The notes under the pieces are model-generated. The model was not told the origin of the DNA. It did no database searches and was given only the letters and a program-made list of their open reading frames with translations. A DNA stretch of 64,000 bases from Vallitalea longa. GTDB lineage: Bacteria; Bacillota; Clostridia; Lachnospirales; Vallitaleaceae. Below, one piece after another: positions 18,202 through 26,722 of the stretch. The stretch spans positions 36,286 through 100,285 of the forward strand of contig NZ_BRLB01000018.1 in NCBI RefSeq assembly GCF_027923465.1. The letters are read 5' to 3'. The number at the start of each line of letters is the position of its first letter. Within the stretch, counting starts at the first letter, position 1. A program made the translations under genes and the position numbers.

Positions 18202-19179
18202 ATGAAGAGAGAACATATGGAACAAATTAACACAGCTACAAAGGCAGTACAAGTGAAGAAAAACATCAATCATTTTTATTTTGTTGCTTGTGGAGGTTCT
18301 ATGGCTTTGATGATGCCAGCTAGATACATATTGGATTGTGAATGTGAGATACCAGCTACAGTATATACAGCTAATGAATTTGTTCACAGAATTCCAAAAG
18401 CATTAGGAACAGATTCTGTAGTAATAACATGTTCTATGCGAGGTAAAACTCCGGAGACAGTTGAGGCTACTAGATTAGCTAAGGAAAAAGGGGCTTTGAC
18501 AATTTCCTTATCACATAATATAGGCTCACCACTATGGGAAACTACAGAATATCCTATTCACTATGATTGGTTGGATGAACCAGATATGACTAATCATAAT
18601 CACACTATTCTACATTGTCTAATATTCAAAATTCTTAATGCAATCCAGCCTAATGAAAAGTATGAGAGAGCTTGTAGATGTATTGATAAAATGGATGGAA
18701 TCTTTAAAGCTAATATTGAAAAATATTCATCCAAGGCTATTGAGTTCGGTGCGAATTATAAAAGAGAGAAAGTCATATATACTATGGCAAGTGGAGGAAA
18801 TTATGGACCAGCATATTCATTTGCTATATGTTTGTTGATGGAAATGCAGTGGATTAATTCTAATGCTATCCATTCAGGTGAATATTTCCATGGACCATTT
18901 GAAATCACTGATGCAGATGTACCTTTTATCATTATTAAGGGTATCGATAAGTCAAGATACCTTGATGAAAGAGCTTATTCTTTCTGTAAAAAATATACAA
19001 ATAAAATCGTATTGATAGATGCAGCAGATTTTGATATGAAGGATATTGATGAAGATCTAAAAGGTTATTTTGCATCAATAGTCACAGGAGTAGTTCTTAG
19101 AGGATATGCAGATGCTCTTGCCGATCATAGAGGACATCCATTAACTGTAAGAAGATATATGTGGAGAATGGAATATTAA
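18202..19179 (+). CDS. frlB: SIS-domain fructosamine-6-phosphate deglycase
   Basis: This 325-residue cytosolic protein has two SIS domains: FYFVACGGSMALMMPARYIL and SVVITCSMRGKTPETVEATRLA in the first, IYTMASGGNYGPAYSFAICLLMEMQWI in the second, followed by the HSGEYFHGPFEITD active-site loop. The C-terminal HRGHPLTVRRYMWRMEY is characteristic of FrlB-type deglycases. It converts phosphorylated Amadori products to glucose 6-phosphate and free amine. It is the last gene of the kinase-transporter operon. It is paralogous to the gene at 10599-11591. The precise amine partner (lysine or other) is not visible. Confidence 0.84.
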   Translation: MKREHMEQINTATKAVQVKKNINHFYFVACGGSMALMMPARYILDCECEIPATVYTANEFVHRIPKALGTDSVVITCSMRGKTPETVEATRLAKEKGALTISLSHNIGSPLWETTEYPIHYDWLDEPDMTNHNHTILHCLIFKILNAIQPNEKYERACRCIDKMDGIFKANIEKYSSKAIEFGANYKREKVIYTMASGGNYGPAYSFAICLLMEMQWINSNAIHSGEYFHGPFEITDADVPFIIIKGIDKSRYLDERAYSFCKKYTNKIVLIDAADFDMKDIDEDLKGYFASIVTGVVLRGYADALADHRGHPLTVRRYMWRMEY

Positions 19180-19261
19180 TTCTTTGGTTTAAATAAATTA
19201 AAGATTTTGATTAGTTAGTATACATTTTTGATTTGATATGCTGATATGGTATTATTAATAA

Positions 19262-19408
19262 CTTAACTTTTCCACTTTTGATATAGTGCAGGCAAATAAA
19301 GGGGCAAAGGTCTGGTTTTGGAATAAAAAGAAGAAATACTTATATTTTTATTTTATAAAACTTTCTAATTAGCTTGTCTACATAGAATATTGAAGTGGAA
19401 AAGTTGAG
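19262..19408. repeat. Long inverted-repeat element upstream of the YitT gene
   Basis: CTTAACTTTTCCACTT at 19262-19277 is complementary at 15 of 16 positions to AAGTGGAAAAGTTGAG at 19393-19408, with 115 bases between. It could be a small MITE-like insertion or the closing stem of a structured leader RNA. I recognise no riboswitch class in it. Confidence 0.45.
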
Positions 19409-19469
19409 TAAATACTACTATGTCAGTTTTCATTATCTGCAATTAATTCTCTTAATAGGAGGAAGTAAT

Positions 19470-20315
19470 ATGGGCATCAAATTAAATAAAAGCAGATTGG
19501 AAAGTTATCTTTTTACAATAATAAGTTGTATTTTTTATGCATTGGCAATAAATCTTTTTATCAAACCTAATAATATTGTTGGAGGTGGAGTTACTGGAAT
19601 TGCACTTCTTATTAATAGATTTTTTCCATGGGGTGTTGGGTTGATTGCTTATGTACTTAATATACCTATAATGATAATGTCATTTAGAATAAAAGATTTT
19701 TCTTATACATTAAGATGTTTGATAGTTACTACTATATTGAATTTTTTAATTGATGCATTAGTTTTTTTGCCGCCTATGACTGATAATCCTCTCATAGGTG
19801 CAGGTTATGGAGGAGTTTTTCTTGGTATATCGGTGGGTATTAATTATAGATATAATGTATCAAGTGGAGGAACAGAACTCTTAGGGCAGTTATTAATTAC
19901 TAGATTCAAGAATATGACTATAGGTAAAATCTTAATTATTATTGATGGAAGTATAGTACTTTTCGGAAGTTTAATATTACATAATCCAGAAAATGTACTT
20001 CTGGCATTGATTATGATATTTGTCAGTGGGAAAGTAAGTGATCTTGTTGTTAATGGGTTTGATTGTATTAGAATGTGCTATATTATTACTGCTCATGAAG
20101 AAAAAGTTGCTTCGGAGTTAATGAAAAAGTCTAGCCGTGGTATAACTAAGATTAATGGAATAGGAATGTATAGTAGAAAAGATTATAGTGTTCTTATGAC
20201 TGCAGTTACTAAACAGCAGTTTACTAAACTGAAAGAGAGTGTTATAAAAGCTGATAAAAATGCTTTGGTTATAATAATTAATACGAGTGAAGTGTTGGGT
20301 AAGGGGTTTAAGTAA
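19470..20315 (+). CDS. YitT-family membrane protein
   Basis: This 281-residue protein has five to six N-terminal membrane helices (IISCIFYALAINLFI, then GGGVTGIALLINRFF, and a SGGTELLGQLL motif) and a soluble C-terminal DUF2179-like domain (YIITAHEEKVASELMKKSSRGITKI, MTAVTKQQFTKLKES). That is the standard YitT/DUF161 architecture in Firmicutes, with unknown, possibly transport, function. I start at the ATG at 19470 because AATAGGAGG is just upstream. An in-frame start at 19395 would lie inside the inverted repeat. It is probably monocistronic and is followed by a terminator. Confidence 0.85.
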   Translation: MGIKLNKSRLESYLFTIISCIFYALAINLFIKPNNIVGGGVTGIALLINRFFPWGVGLIAYVLNIPIMIMSFRIKDFSYTLRCLIVTTILNFLIDALVFLPPMTDNPLIGAGYGGVFLGISVGINYRYNVSSGGTELLGQLLITRFKNMTIGKILIIIDGSIVLFGSLILHNPENVLLALIMIFVSGKVSDLVVNGFDCIRMCYIITAHEEKVASELMKKSSRGITKINGIGMYSRKDYSVLMTAVTKQQFTKLKESVIKADKNALVIIINTSEVLGKGFK

Positions 20316-20382
20316 TCATTTAAAAAGATTTAATTGACATAATTGTATATAGTGTTGAATAATAGTAAATGTAATGTAGCAT

Positions 20383-20412
20383 AAAAGCAACTTATAAAAA
20401 TAAGTTTGCTTT
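20383..20412 (+). terminator. Terminator after YitT gene
   Basis: A 12-bp stem with one bulge (AAAGCAACTTAT with ATAAGTTTGCTTT) followed by TTAATTATT. Confidence 0.6.
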
Positions 20413-20439
20413 AATTATTATTAAAATTTATTAAACATA

Positions 20440-20492
20440 TTGACAAAAACAAAAAATAATTGTATACTTTTAATAAAGTTAGACGGTCTAAC
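20440..20492 (+). promoter_or_regulatory. Promoter and operator of the ROK regulator gene
   Basis: TTGACA at 20440-20445, 17-base spacer and TATACT at 20463-20468 form a near-consensus promoter. Immediately downstream, over the likely transcription start, lies the perfect palindrome GTTAGAC-G-GTCTAAC at 20478-20492. This arrangement fits negative autoregulation by the ROK protein. Confidence 0.75.
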
Positions 20493-20510
20493 AAAGAAAG
20501 GTATAGTAAT

Positions 20511-21686
20511 ATGGTGTCAAATAAAAGAAGAGATTCAATAGAAGTAAAACTTCATAATAGAATGTTGGTTATTCTTACTACTTTGAAATATGGACCTATT
20601 TCAAGAACCGAATTAGCAAAAAAATTAGGGATGACAAAAGGCGGTATATCTCCTATAGTTACTTCTCTAATAGCTGAAGGAGCATTACAAGAAGTAGGTA
20701 TAGAACAAACTTCAGCAGGAAGAAAGCCAACTTTGCTGAGTTTGAATGGAAACTATATGAATGCAATAGTTGTCCATTGGGGAAGACCATTTTATGAAGT
20801 TGCAGTAATAAATATTAGAGGAGATATTGAGGACTCTATTAATGGAAATATCGAAAAAGGTGAAACATTAAATGATGTTTTGTCTAATTTAAATAAATCT
20901 ATAGAAAAAATAGTACAGAGAAATAGTAGAAAAAAAATAGTAGGAATTGGTGTTGCTGCACCAGGACCAATAGATCTAAGTACAAAAACAATTTTAAAAC
21001 CACCATATTTTAATAATTTTTCTAATATAAAGGTTGATGAGATGCTAGGAAAGAATCTTAATTATCCTATATTTTTGGAAAATGATGCAGATGCAAGAGC
21101 AATTGCTGAAAAATATTTTGGAGTAGGAAAAAATTACAGCGATTTTGTATATATTAGTGTTATGGAAGGTATAGGTGCAGGTATTATTATTAATGGAGTA
21201 CAGTATCGTAATGATAATTCCTATGCAGGTGAATTCGGACATTTAACAATTAATTATAAAGGCAAACTTTGTGATTGTGGTAATAGAGGATGTTTAGAAG
21301 TATATAGTTCAATAAGAGCAATAAAGGAAAAGATTTATGAATTAGAAGGTAAAAAAGTTAAATGGGAAGACATAGTTAGTAAAACAATACAAGGAGATAT
21401 AAGATACAATAAAATAATTAATGAGAGCATAGTTGCATTAGGAAGTGGAATTATATCATTAATTCATATGTTCCAACCTGAAAGTATTGTTATAGGTGGT
21501 AACATTATTGATTTAGGTGAGAAAATTATAACTACTAAAATAAAAGAAGTGGTAACTAAGAAATCAATATTTAGAAATTATTATACACCAGAAATATATT
21601 TATCAAAAGTAAAGAACTCCTGTTTAAAAGGTATAGCAATGTCTGTGTTTGAGAAGATTCTAGTTAATAATGAAAAATGTGAGTAA
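20511..21686 (+). CDS. ROK-family transcriptional repressor (NagC/XylR type)
   Basis: This 391-residue regulator has an N-terminal winged helix (SRTELAKKLGMTKGGISPIV and EVGIEQTSAGRKP) joined to a ROK sugar-binding domain. The ROK part has GIGVAAPGPID, FLENDADARAIAE, an EFGHLTI segment and the zinc motif CDCGNRGCLE, so it retains the full ligand and zinc set. I choose the ATG at 20511, preceded by AAGAAAGGTA. A frame opening at 20460 would start inside the promoter and operator. It opens the sugar operon that follows, and three copies of a GTTAGACGGTCTAAC-like site flank it. It most likely represses itself and the operon until a sugar binds. Confidence 0.86.
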   Translation: MVSNKRRDSIEVKLHNRMLVILTTLKYGPISRTELAKKLGMTKGGISPIVTSLIAEGALQEVGIEQTSAGRKPTLLSLNGNYMNAIVVHWGRPFYEVAVINIRGDIEDSINGNIEKGETLNDVLSNLNKSIEKIVQRNSRKKIVGIGVAAPGPIDLSTKTILKPPYFNNFSNIKVDEMLGKNLNYPIFLENDADARAIAEKYFGVGKNYSDFVYISVMEGIGAGIIINGVQYRNDNSYAGEFGHLTINYKGKLCDCGNRGCLEVYSSIRAIKEKIYELEGKKVKWEDIVSKTIQGDIRYNKIINESIVALGSGIISLIHMFQPESIVIGGNIIDLGEKIITTKIKEVVTKKSIFRNYYTPEIYLSKVKNSCLKGIAMSVFEKILVNNEKCE

Positions 21687-21704
21687 ATAATTTTTATGCA
21701 ATTA

Positions 21705-21741
21705 GTTAGAGGATATAACAAATTTAGTTAGACGGTATAAT
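21705..21741 (+). promoter_or_regulatory. Two further ROK operator copies before the operon
   Basis: GTTAGAGGATATAAC at 21705-21719 matches the 20478 palindrome at 12 of 15 positions, and GTTAGACGGTATAAT at 21727-21741 matches at 13 of 15. Their starts are 22 bases apart, about two DNA turns, so they are on the same face of the helix. The second copy contains TATAAT (21736-21741) as a likely -10. Confidence 0.7.
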
Positions 21742-21758
21742 TATAGGAAGGTGATAAT

Positions 21759-22733
21759 ATGTTTAAGCCCAAGAAAATAGACTTTTCTAAGAACAAAACT
21801 TTTACAGCTGCTAATAGGCATAATTTAGTTAGAATTGATAATCTAATGGAAATCAAAAAAGTGGAAGATTTAAGAAATGATTATGAGGAGATAGAAGATT
21901 TCATAAGAGCCATTGTAGAAGCTAGGAAAAATGGTAAACCAGTTACCATGTTCTATGGTGCTCATGTAATTAAATGCGGACTATCAAAATATTTAATTGA
22001 GATGATTAAAAGAGGATATGTTACACATATCGCATCTAATGGTGCAGGCAGTATACATGATTTTGAATTGGCGTATTTAGGAGGTACTTCAGAACATGTT
22101 CCTACTGCAATTGAAGATGGTTCTTTTGGAATGTGGGAAGAAACAGGCAGATGGATGAATGAAGCTATACAGATCGGCTACAAAAATGGAATGGGATATG
22201 GAGAGAGTTTAGCTAACTATATACATACTAATAAAGAAAAGTTTCCATATAGAGAGTACTGTGTTTTTTATAATGCATATCTAAATAATATTCCTGCAAC
22301 ATATCACATAAGTATTGGTACAGATATAATCCATCAACATCCAACTGCTGATTATGCGGCTCTGGGATATACAAGCGGTGAAGATTTTAAGATCTTCTGT
22401 AATTCTATAAAAGACCTAGATGGAGGGGTACATATGAACTTTGGCTCATCTGTACAGGGACCTGAAGTATTCTTGAAGGCACTTTCAATTGTAAGAAACC
22501 AGAAACTAGGAGCAAATAAAATAACTACAGCCAATTTTGATCTTATTCCATTAGGAAATTACAAGAAAGATGTAAGTAAGGAGCATTTTCATTACTATTA
22601 CAGACCAAGAAAAAATATCATCAATAGACCTACAAGTTTAGGTGGAAGAGGATTTTATTTTGAATTAAATCATATGAAATCAATTCCATATATATTTAAT
22701 AGATTATCAGAAGAGTTAGAGAGTGGTGAATAA
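21759..22733 (+). CDS. Conserved protein of unrecognised family in sugar operon
   Basis: This 324-residue soluble protein has no signal peptide or membrane segment. Prominent stretches are PVTMFYGAHVIKCGLSKYLI (about 62-80), IASNGAGSIHDFELAYLGGT (91-110), a TSEHVPTAIEDGSFGMW segment and MNFGSSVQGPEVFLKAL. The Gly-rich GAHVIK and SNGAGSIHD loops look like a Rossmann-type nucleotide site. They remind me weakly of deoxyhypusine-synthase-like folds, but I see no equivalent of the catalytic Lys region, so I give no function. It is the first gene after the operators and directly abuts the kinase-HAD gene. It is therefore probably an enzyme of the same sugar pathway, perhaps an isomerase or dehydrogenase. 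Confidence 0.65.
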   Translation: MFKPKKIDFSKNKTFTAANRHNLVRIDNLMEIKKVEDLRNDYEEIEDFIRAIVEARKNGKPVTMFYGAHVIKCGLSKYLIEMIKRGYVTHIASNGAGSIHDFELAYLGGTSEHVPTAIEDGSFGMWEETGRWMNEAIQIGYKNGMGYGESLANYIHTNKEKFPYREYCVFYNAYLNNIPATYHISIGTDIIHQHPTADYAALGYTSGEDFKIFCNSIKDLDGGVHMNFGSSVQGPEVFLKALSIVRNQKLGANKITTANFDLIPLGNYKKDVSKEHFHYYYRPRKNIINRPTSLGGRGFYFELNHMKSIPYIFNRLSEELESGE

Positions 22734-24542
22734 ATGAATTTCCAAAATTTAAGAGGAATTTTAGACAAAGTTTCAAAGAAAAGAATTGGTGTTATAGGAG
22801 ATTGCTGTTTAGATATTTATTGGGAAGCGGATATGAAATTAAGTGAATTATCTCTTGAAACACCACAATTTCCATTACCGATTGTCAGTGAAAAATTTTA
22901 TCTTGGATCTGCTGGTAATATTGTAAACAATTTATCTACTTTAGAAGTTGATGAAATAGATTTTATTACAGTTGTAGGAGATGATTGGAGAAAGACAATA
23001 GTTTTTGATTTGTTGGAAAATATGAAGAATGTAAATACTAAACATATTATAGTTTCTAAAGAGAGAGTTACACCAGCATATTGTAAGCCTATTAAACAAG
23101 GTATTTCAGATGTTGTATATGAAGATTCACGATTGGATTTTTGGAATTTAGGACAAATAAGTAATAAGGTTGAAGAAGATATCATTAATAGATTAAATGA
23201 AATGGCAAAAAAAGTAGATGCAATTATTGTTGAAGATCAATTAAAAAATGGAGTAATGACAGATAAAATACGAGAAGTAATATCTGAATTAGGTAGAAAT
23301 GGGAAAACAATAATTGTTGATAGTAGAGAGTATGCTCATAAATATAAAAATGTAATGTTGAAACCTAATGATAAAGAGCTCATCAATATGGCTAATAATT
23401 TAAATTTAGATATTGATGGTATGGACATAGTTTCTGTTGCAAGAGAAATATCAAATAAAATAAATAAAGATATTATTGTAACTCTAGGTGAGAAAGGTTC
23501 TATATGGGTATCTGAGAATGAAACATTTAAAAAAGATATTTTCAAGGTAGAAGGTGAAATTGATATTGTTGGTGCTGGTGATGGATTTATTGCAGGTTTA
23601 GCTGCTTTTTATGACTCAACTTCAAAAGAAAATATATTATCATTATGTAACCTCATGTCCAGCATTATAATTAAGAAAATTGGTATAACAGGTAGTGCAA
23701 GTAAAGAAGAAATCTTGAAAAATTATGTTTTAAAGTTGGAGAAACCTTATTTTGAAAAATTAAATGCAATGGAAAATAAAGATATTAAATGTGCACTATT
23801 TGATTTTGATGGAACTATATCAACGTTAAGGCATGGTTGGGAAGATATTATGTTTGACTATGTATATGAACAATTACATCAATATTATATGGGTAGGGAT
23901 AAAGAATTAACGGATAAAATAAAGGAATTTATTCGTGATACTACAGGAGTACAGACAATCTTTCAAATGCAATGGATTGTTGAACAAGTTAAACTTGGGG
24001 GAGGTAAACCATTAGATCAGTGGGAATATAAAGATGGTTATAATAAAGCTTTATTGGAAGTGGTTAGAACTAGAGCGGATGCTTTGCTCCAAGGTAAGAT
24101 GAAGCCAATAGATTTCAGAGTTCCTGGTTCTAAAGAATTTATTGAAAAATTGGTTAGTAGAGGCATTAAATGTTATATAGCAAGTGGTACAGATGATGAT
24201 GATATAAAAAAAGAAATGAAAGCTATTGAAGTAGAGAATTTGTTTGAGGATTCAAAAGGAGCACCATATAGAAAAGCAGCTTGTCCAAAAGAAGCTGTAT
24301 ATAGAAAACTTATTGAGGAGTTATCTTATAAGCCTAATGAAATTCTAGTTGTTGGTGACGGAAAAGTTGAAATAAATTTAGGAGTTAATAATGGTTCGCT
24401 TACATTAGGTGTAGCTTGTGATGAATATTCATTACAAGGTATTGATTTGAAGAAACGAGATAGACTTGTTAAAGCAAGAGCACATGGGATTGTTATGGAT
24501 TTTAATGATTATAATTCAATATTAGAATGGATTAATGGGTGA
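22734..24542 (+). CDS. Fused HldE-like PfkB kinase and HAD hydrolase
   Basis: This 602-residue two-domain protein appears to be a natural fusion. Residues 1-345 are a ribokinase-family kinase closest in pattern to the heptose-7-phosphate kinase half of HldE (KRIGVIGDCCLDIYW, GSAGNIVNNLSTL, VGDDW, IVEDQLKNGVM, MLKPNDKEL) with the catalytic signature GAGDG, Asp283. Residues 350-602 are a HAD hydrolase: motif I DFDGT at 357-361, a long helical cap, motif II YIASGTDDDD, a Lys in the GAPYRK region and motif IV VVGDGKVE with Asp542. It has no nucleotidyltransferase domain, unlike HldE. A kinase joined to a phosphatase of its own pathway suggests phosphorylation at one carbon and removal at another. 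It starts one base after the previous stop and overlaps or abuts the GmhA-like gene. Confidence 0.82.
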   Translation: MNFQNLRGILDKVSKKRIGVIGDCCLDIYWEADMKLSELSLETPQFPLPIVSEKFYLGSAGNIVNNLSTLEVDEIDFITVVGDDWRKTIVFDLLENMKNVNTKHIIVSKERVTPAYCKPIKQGISDVVYEDSRLDFWNLGQISNKVEEDIINRLNEMAKKVDAIIVEDQLKNGVMTDKIREVISELGRNGKTIIVDSREYAHKYKNVMLKPNDKELINMANNLNLDIDGMDIVSVAREISNKINKDIIVTLGEKGSIWVSENETFKKDIFKVEGEIDIVGAGDGFIAGLAAFYDSTSKENILSLCNLMSSIIIKKIGITGSASKEEILKNYVLKLEKPYFEKLNAMENKDIKCALFDFDGTISTLRHGWEDIMFDYVYEQLHQYYMGRDKELTDKIKEFIRDTTGVQTIFQMQWIVEQVKLGGGKPLDQWEYKDGYNKALLEVVRTRADALLQGKMKPIDFRVPGSKEFIEKLVSRGIKCYIASGTDDDDIKKEMKAIEVENLFEDSKGAPYRKAACPKEAVYRKLIEELSYKPNEILVVGDGKVEINLGVNNGSLTLGVACDEYSLQGIDLKKRDRLVKARAHGIVMDFNDYNSILEWING

Positions 24543-24546
24543 TTAT

Positions 24547-25203
24547 ATGGAAAATAGGGACAAGCTTAAAAAGATAGAAAATAACCTGAATGATTTTATA
24601 AAAAAAATACCTGAACTAATAAGTGTTAGAGAAAATATATGGAACACTTTTTTAGAAATGATAAAAACATATGAGAGTGGTGGAAAAATCCTTGTATGTG
24701 GTAATGGAGGCAGTGCAGCAGATGCGGATCATATTATTGGGGAATTAATGAAAGGTTTTATGCTAAAGAGGGAATTAAAGGAAAAAGATAGTCTGCCTTG
24801 GATCAATAGTGCTTTATCTGATAGTATCCTTGGTGAGTTACAATATGGATTACCTGCAATTAATTTGTGTGCTCATAATGCACTAAATACTGCTTTTGCT
24901 AATGATGTTAATCCTGAATTGATTTTTGCTCAACAGGTTTTTTCTCTAGGAAATAAAGAAGATTTATTTCTTGGTATATCTACCTCAGGAAATTCAAAAA
25001 ATGTTTATTATGGAGGTGTTGTCGGTAAATCAAAGGGAATGACGTGTGTAGCCTTAACTGGTGAAAACGGAGGTTGTATGAAAAAACATTTTGATATAAC
25101 CATAAATGTTCCTTCAAATATTACACCGGTTGTTCAGGAATACCATTTACCAATATATCATGAATTGTGTAAGTGGGTGGAAGAATACTTTTTCAGTATA
25201 TAG
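24547..25203 (+). CDS. GmhA-like SIS-domain phosphosugar isomerase
   Basis: This 218-residue single SIS-domain protein has the GmhA (sedoheptulose-7-phosphate isomerase) hallmarks: ILVCGNGGSAADADHIIGEL at the phosphate site, NDVNPELIFAQQV, LFLGISTSGNSKNV, and the C-terminal VQEYHLPIYHELCKWVEE carrying the catalytic Glu/His pattern. GmhA proteins are usually about 190 residues, and this one has a 30-residue insert (MLKRELKEKDSLPWINSALS). The ATG at 24547 has GGGTGAT upstream. An in-frame ATG at 24535 overlaps the kinase-HAD stop and is an alternative. With an HldE-like kinase it gives a heptose-type chemistry in a catabolic, not lipopolysaccharide, setting. Confidence 0.82.
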   Translation: MENRDKLKKIENNLNDFIKKIPELISVRENIWNTFLEMIKTYESGGKILVCGNGGSAADADHIIGELMKGFMLKRELKEKDSLPWINSALSDSILGELQYGLPAINLCAHNALNTAFANDVNPELIFAQQVFSLGNKEDLFLGISTSGNSKNVYYGGVVGKSKGMTCVALTGENGGCMKKHFDITINVPSNITPVVQEYHLPIYHELCKWVEEYFFSI

Positions 25204-25221
25204 GAAGGAGATTGATTCTTA

Positions 25222-26709
25222 ATGGAATATCTTTTGAAAGCATCAGATATATCAAAAAGTTTTCCAGGAGTTAAAGCATTAGATAATGTTAATTTTGATT
25301 TGAAACCTGGTGAAGTTCATGTCTTGTTGGGAGAAAACGGTGCTGGTAAATCTACATTGATTAAAGTTCTAGCGGGTATTCATAAACCTGATACTGGGAC
25401 AATTAAATATAAAGATAAAGAAGTTAAAATTCAAGGACCAAAACATGCACAGGAAATTGGAATAGGGGTAATTTATCAAGAACTTAACTTATGTCATCAT
25501 TTATCCGTAGCAGAAAATATTTTTCTAGGGAGAGAACATGTCAATGGTTTCAGACTTAACAGGAAAAAAATGATAGAAGAATCAAAAAAATATTTATCGT
25601 TATTACAAGCCAATATTAATCCAAAAGCTTTAGTAAAGGATTTAACTGTTTCAAAGAGACAGATGGTAGAGATTGCAAAAACCATCTCCATGAATGCTGA
25701 TGTAATAATTATGGATGAACCTACTTCATCATTGAGTGAAAAGGAAGTAAGTGAATTATTTGAAGTTATAAAAACATTGAAGAACCAGAAAAAGGGTATT
25801 ATCTATATATCTCATAAAATGGATGAACTAGAATTAATTGCAGATAGAGTATCTGTTTTTAGAGATGGTACTTATATTGCAACAAAAGAATATAAAGATA
25901 CTAATATAGATGAATTGATTAGTCTTATGGTTGGACGTTCCTTAGATGATAAATTTCCAAGAGTAGAAGTAGAAGTAGGAGAAGAAATATTAAAAGTTGA
26001 AAATATTAATGTAAAAAATTTATTGAGTGATATTAATTTTAGTATAAGAGAAGGAGAAATTCTAGGTATTGCAGGATTAGTTGGTTGTGGAAGAACTGAA
26101 ATGGCAAAAACTATATTTGGAGCCATTAAAAAAGATTCAGGTAATATATATCTAAACAACAAAAAGGTAAAAATTAATTCTCCTAGAGATTCTGTTAAAA
26201 ATGGAATATTATATGTTCCTGAAGATAGAAAAAATGAAGGATTAGCTGTTAACCTCAGTGTAGCAGATAATATCATTTTACCTAACATGGAAGCAGTTAT
26301 TTCTAAAAAACTAGGTATCAAAAAAAATAAATCAATAAAGAAAATTTCTGATAAAACTGTAAAAGATTTTAATATTAAAACGCCAAGCATTAATCAAAAG
26401 ATAAATAATCTATCTGGAGGTAATCAACAAAAGGTAGTCATTGGAAAATGGATTAATAAAAAGCCTAAAGTATTGATTTTCGATGAACCTACAAGAGGTA
26501 TAGATGTACAAGCCAAAACTGAAATATACAAAATATTAAACAATCTAAAAAAACAAGCAGTTGGAGTAGTGGTTATATCATCTGAGTTACCTGAATTGTT
26601 AGGTATAACAGATAGAATATTAGTAATGAGAGAAGGTACTATTTCAGGAGAATTAATTACAAAAGAAGCTACACAGGAAAAAATAATGAATTTAGCGACA
26701 GTTAATTAA
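25222..26709 (+). CDS. Ribose-type sugar ABC transporter, tandem ATP-binding protein
   Basis: This 495-residue protein has two fused ABC domains, as in RbsA, MglA and XylG. The N-terminal half has Walker A GENGAGKST (37-45), a Q-loop YQELNLC, a degenerate signature near LTVSKRQMVEIAK and Walker B VIIMDEPTSSLS. The C-terminal half has a degenerate Walker A (GLVGCGRTEMAK) and a canonical signature LSGGNQQK near 397 with Walker B VLIFDEPTRG. It powers import with the permease and binding protein that follow. It is co-transcribed with the sugar enzymes upstream (18-base gap, RBS GGAAGGAG) and is closely related to the protein at 47742-49244. Confidence 0.93.
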   Translation: MEYLLKASDISKSFPGVKALDNVNFDLKPGEVHVLLGENGAGKSTLIKVLAGIHKPDTGTIKYKDKEVKIQGPKHAQEIGIGVIYQELNLCHHLSVAENIFLGREHVNGFRLNRKKMIEESKKYLSLLQANINPKALVKDLTVSKRQMVEIAKTISMNADVIIMDEPTSSLSEKEVSELFEVIKTLKNQKKGIIYISHKMDELELIADRVSVFRDGTYIATKEYKDTNIDELISLMVGRSLDDKFPRVEVEVGEEILKVENINVKNLLSDINFSIREGEILGIAGLVGCGRTEMAKTIFGAIKKDSGNIYLNNKKVKINSPRDSVKNGILYVPEDRKNEGLAVNLSVADNIILPNMEAVISKKLGIKKNKSIKKISDKTVKDFNIKTPSINQKINNLSGGNQQKVVIGKWINKKPKVLIFDEPTRGIDVQAKTEIYKILNNLKKQAVGVVVISSELPELLGITDRILVMREGTISGELITKEATQEKIMNLATVN

Positions 26710-26722
26710 GGAGGCTTATAAA

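Noticed and set aside
20460..20510. Longer N-terminus of the ROK regulator from 20460
   Set aside because: It would translate the promoter -10 and the operator palindrome and lacks an RBS. The ATG at 20511 has one.
25872..26390. Minus-strand frame of 172 codons inside the ABC ATPase gene
   Set aside because: Antisense shadow of a strongly conserved RbsA-like protein, with no RBS and no recognisable domain. The same holds for the minus-strand frame at 49241-49747 inside the second permease region.
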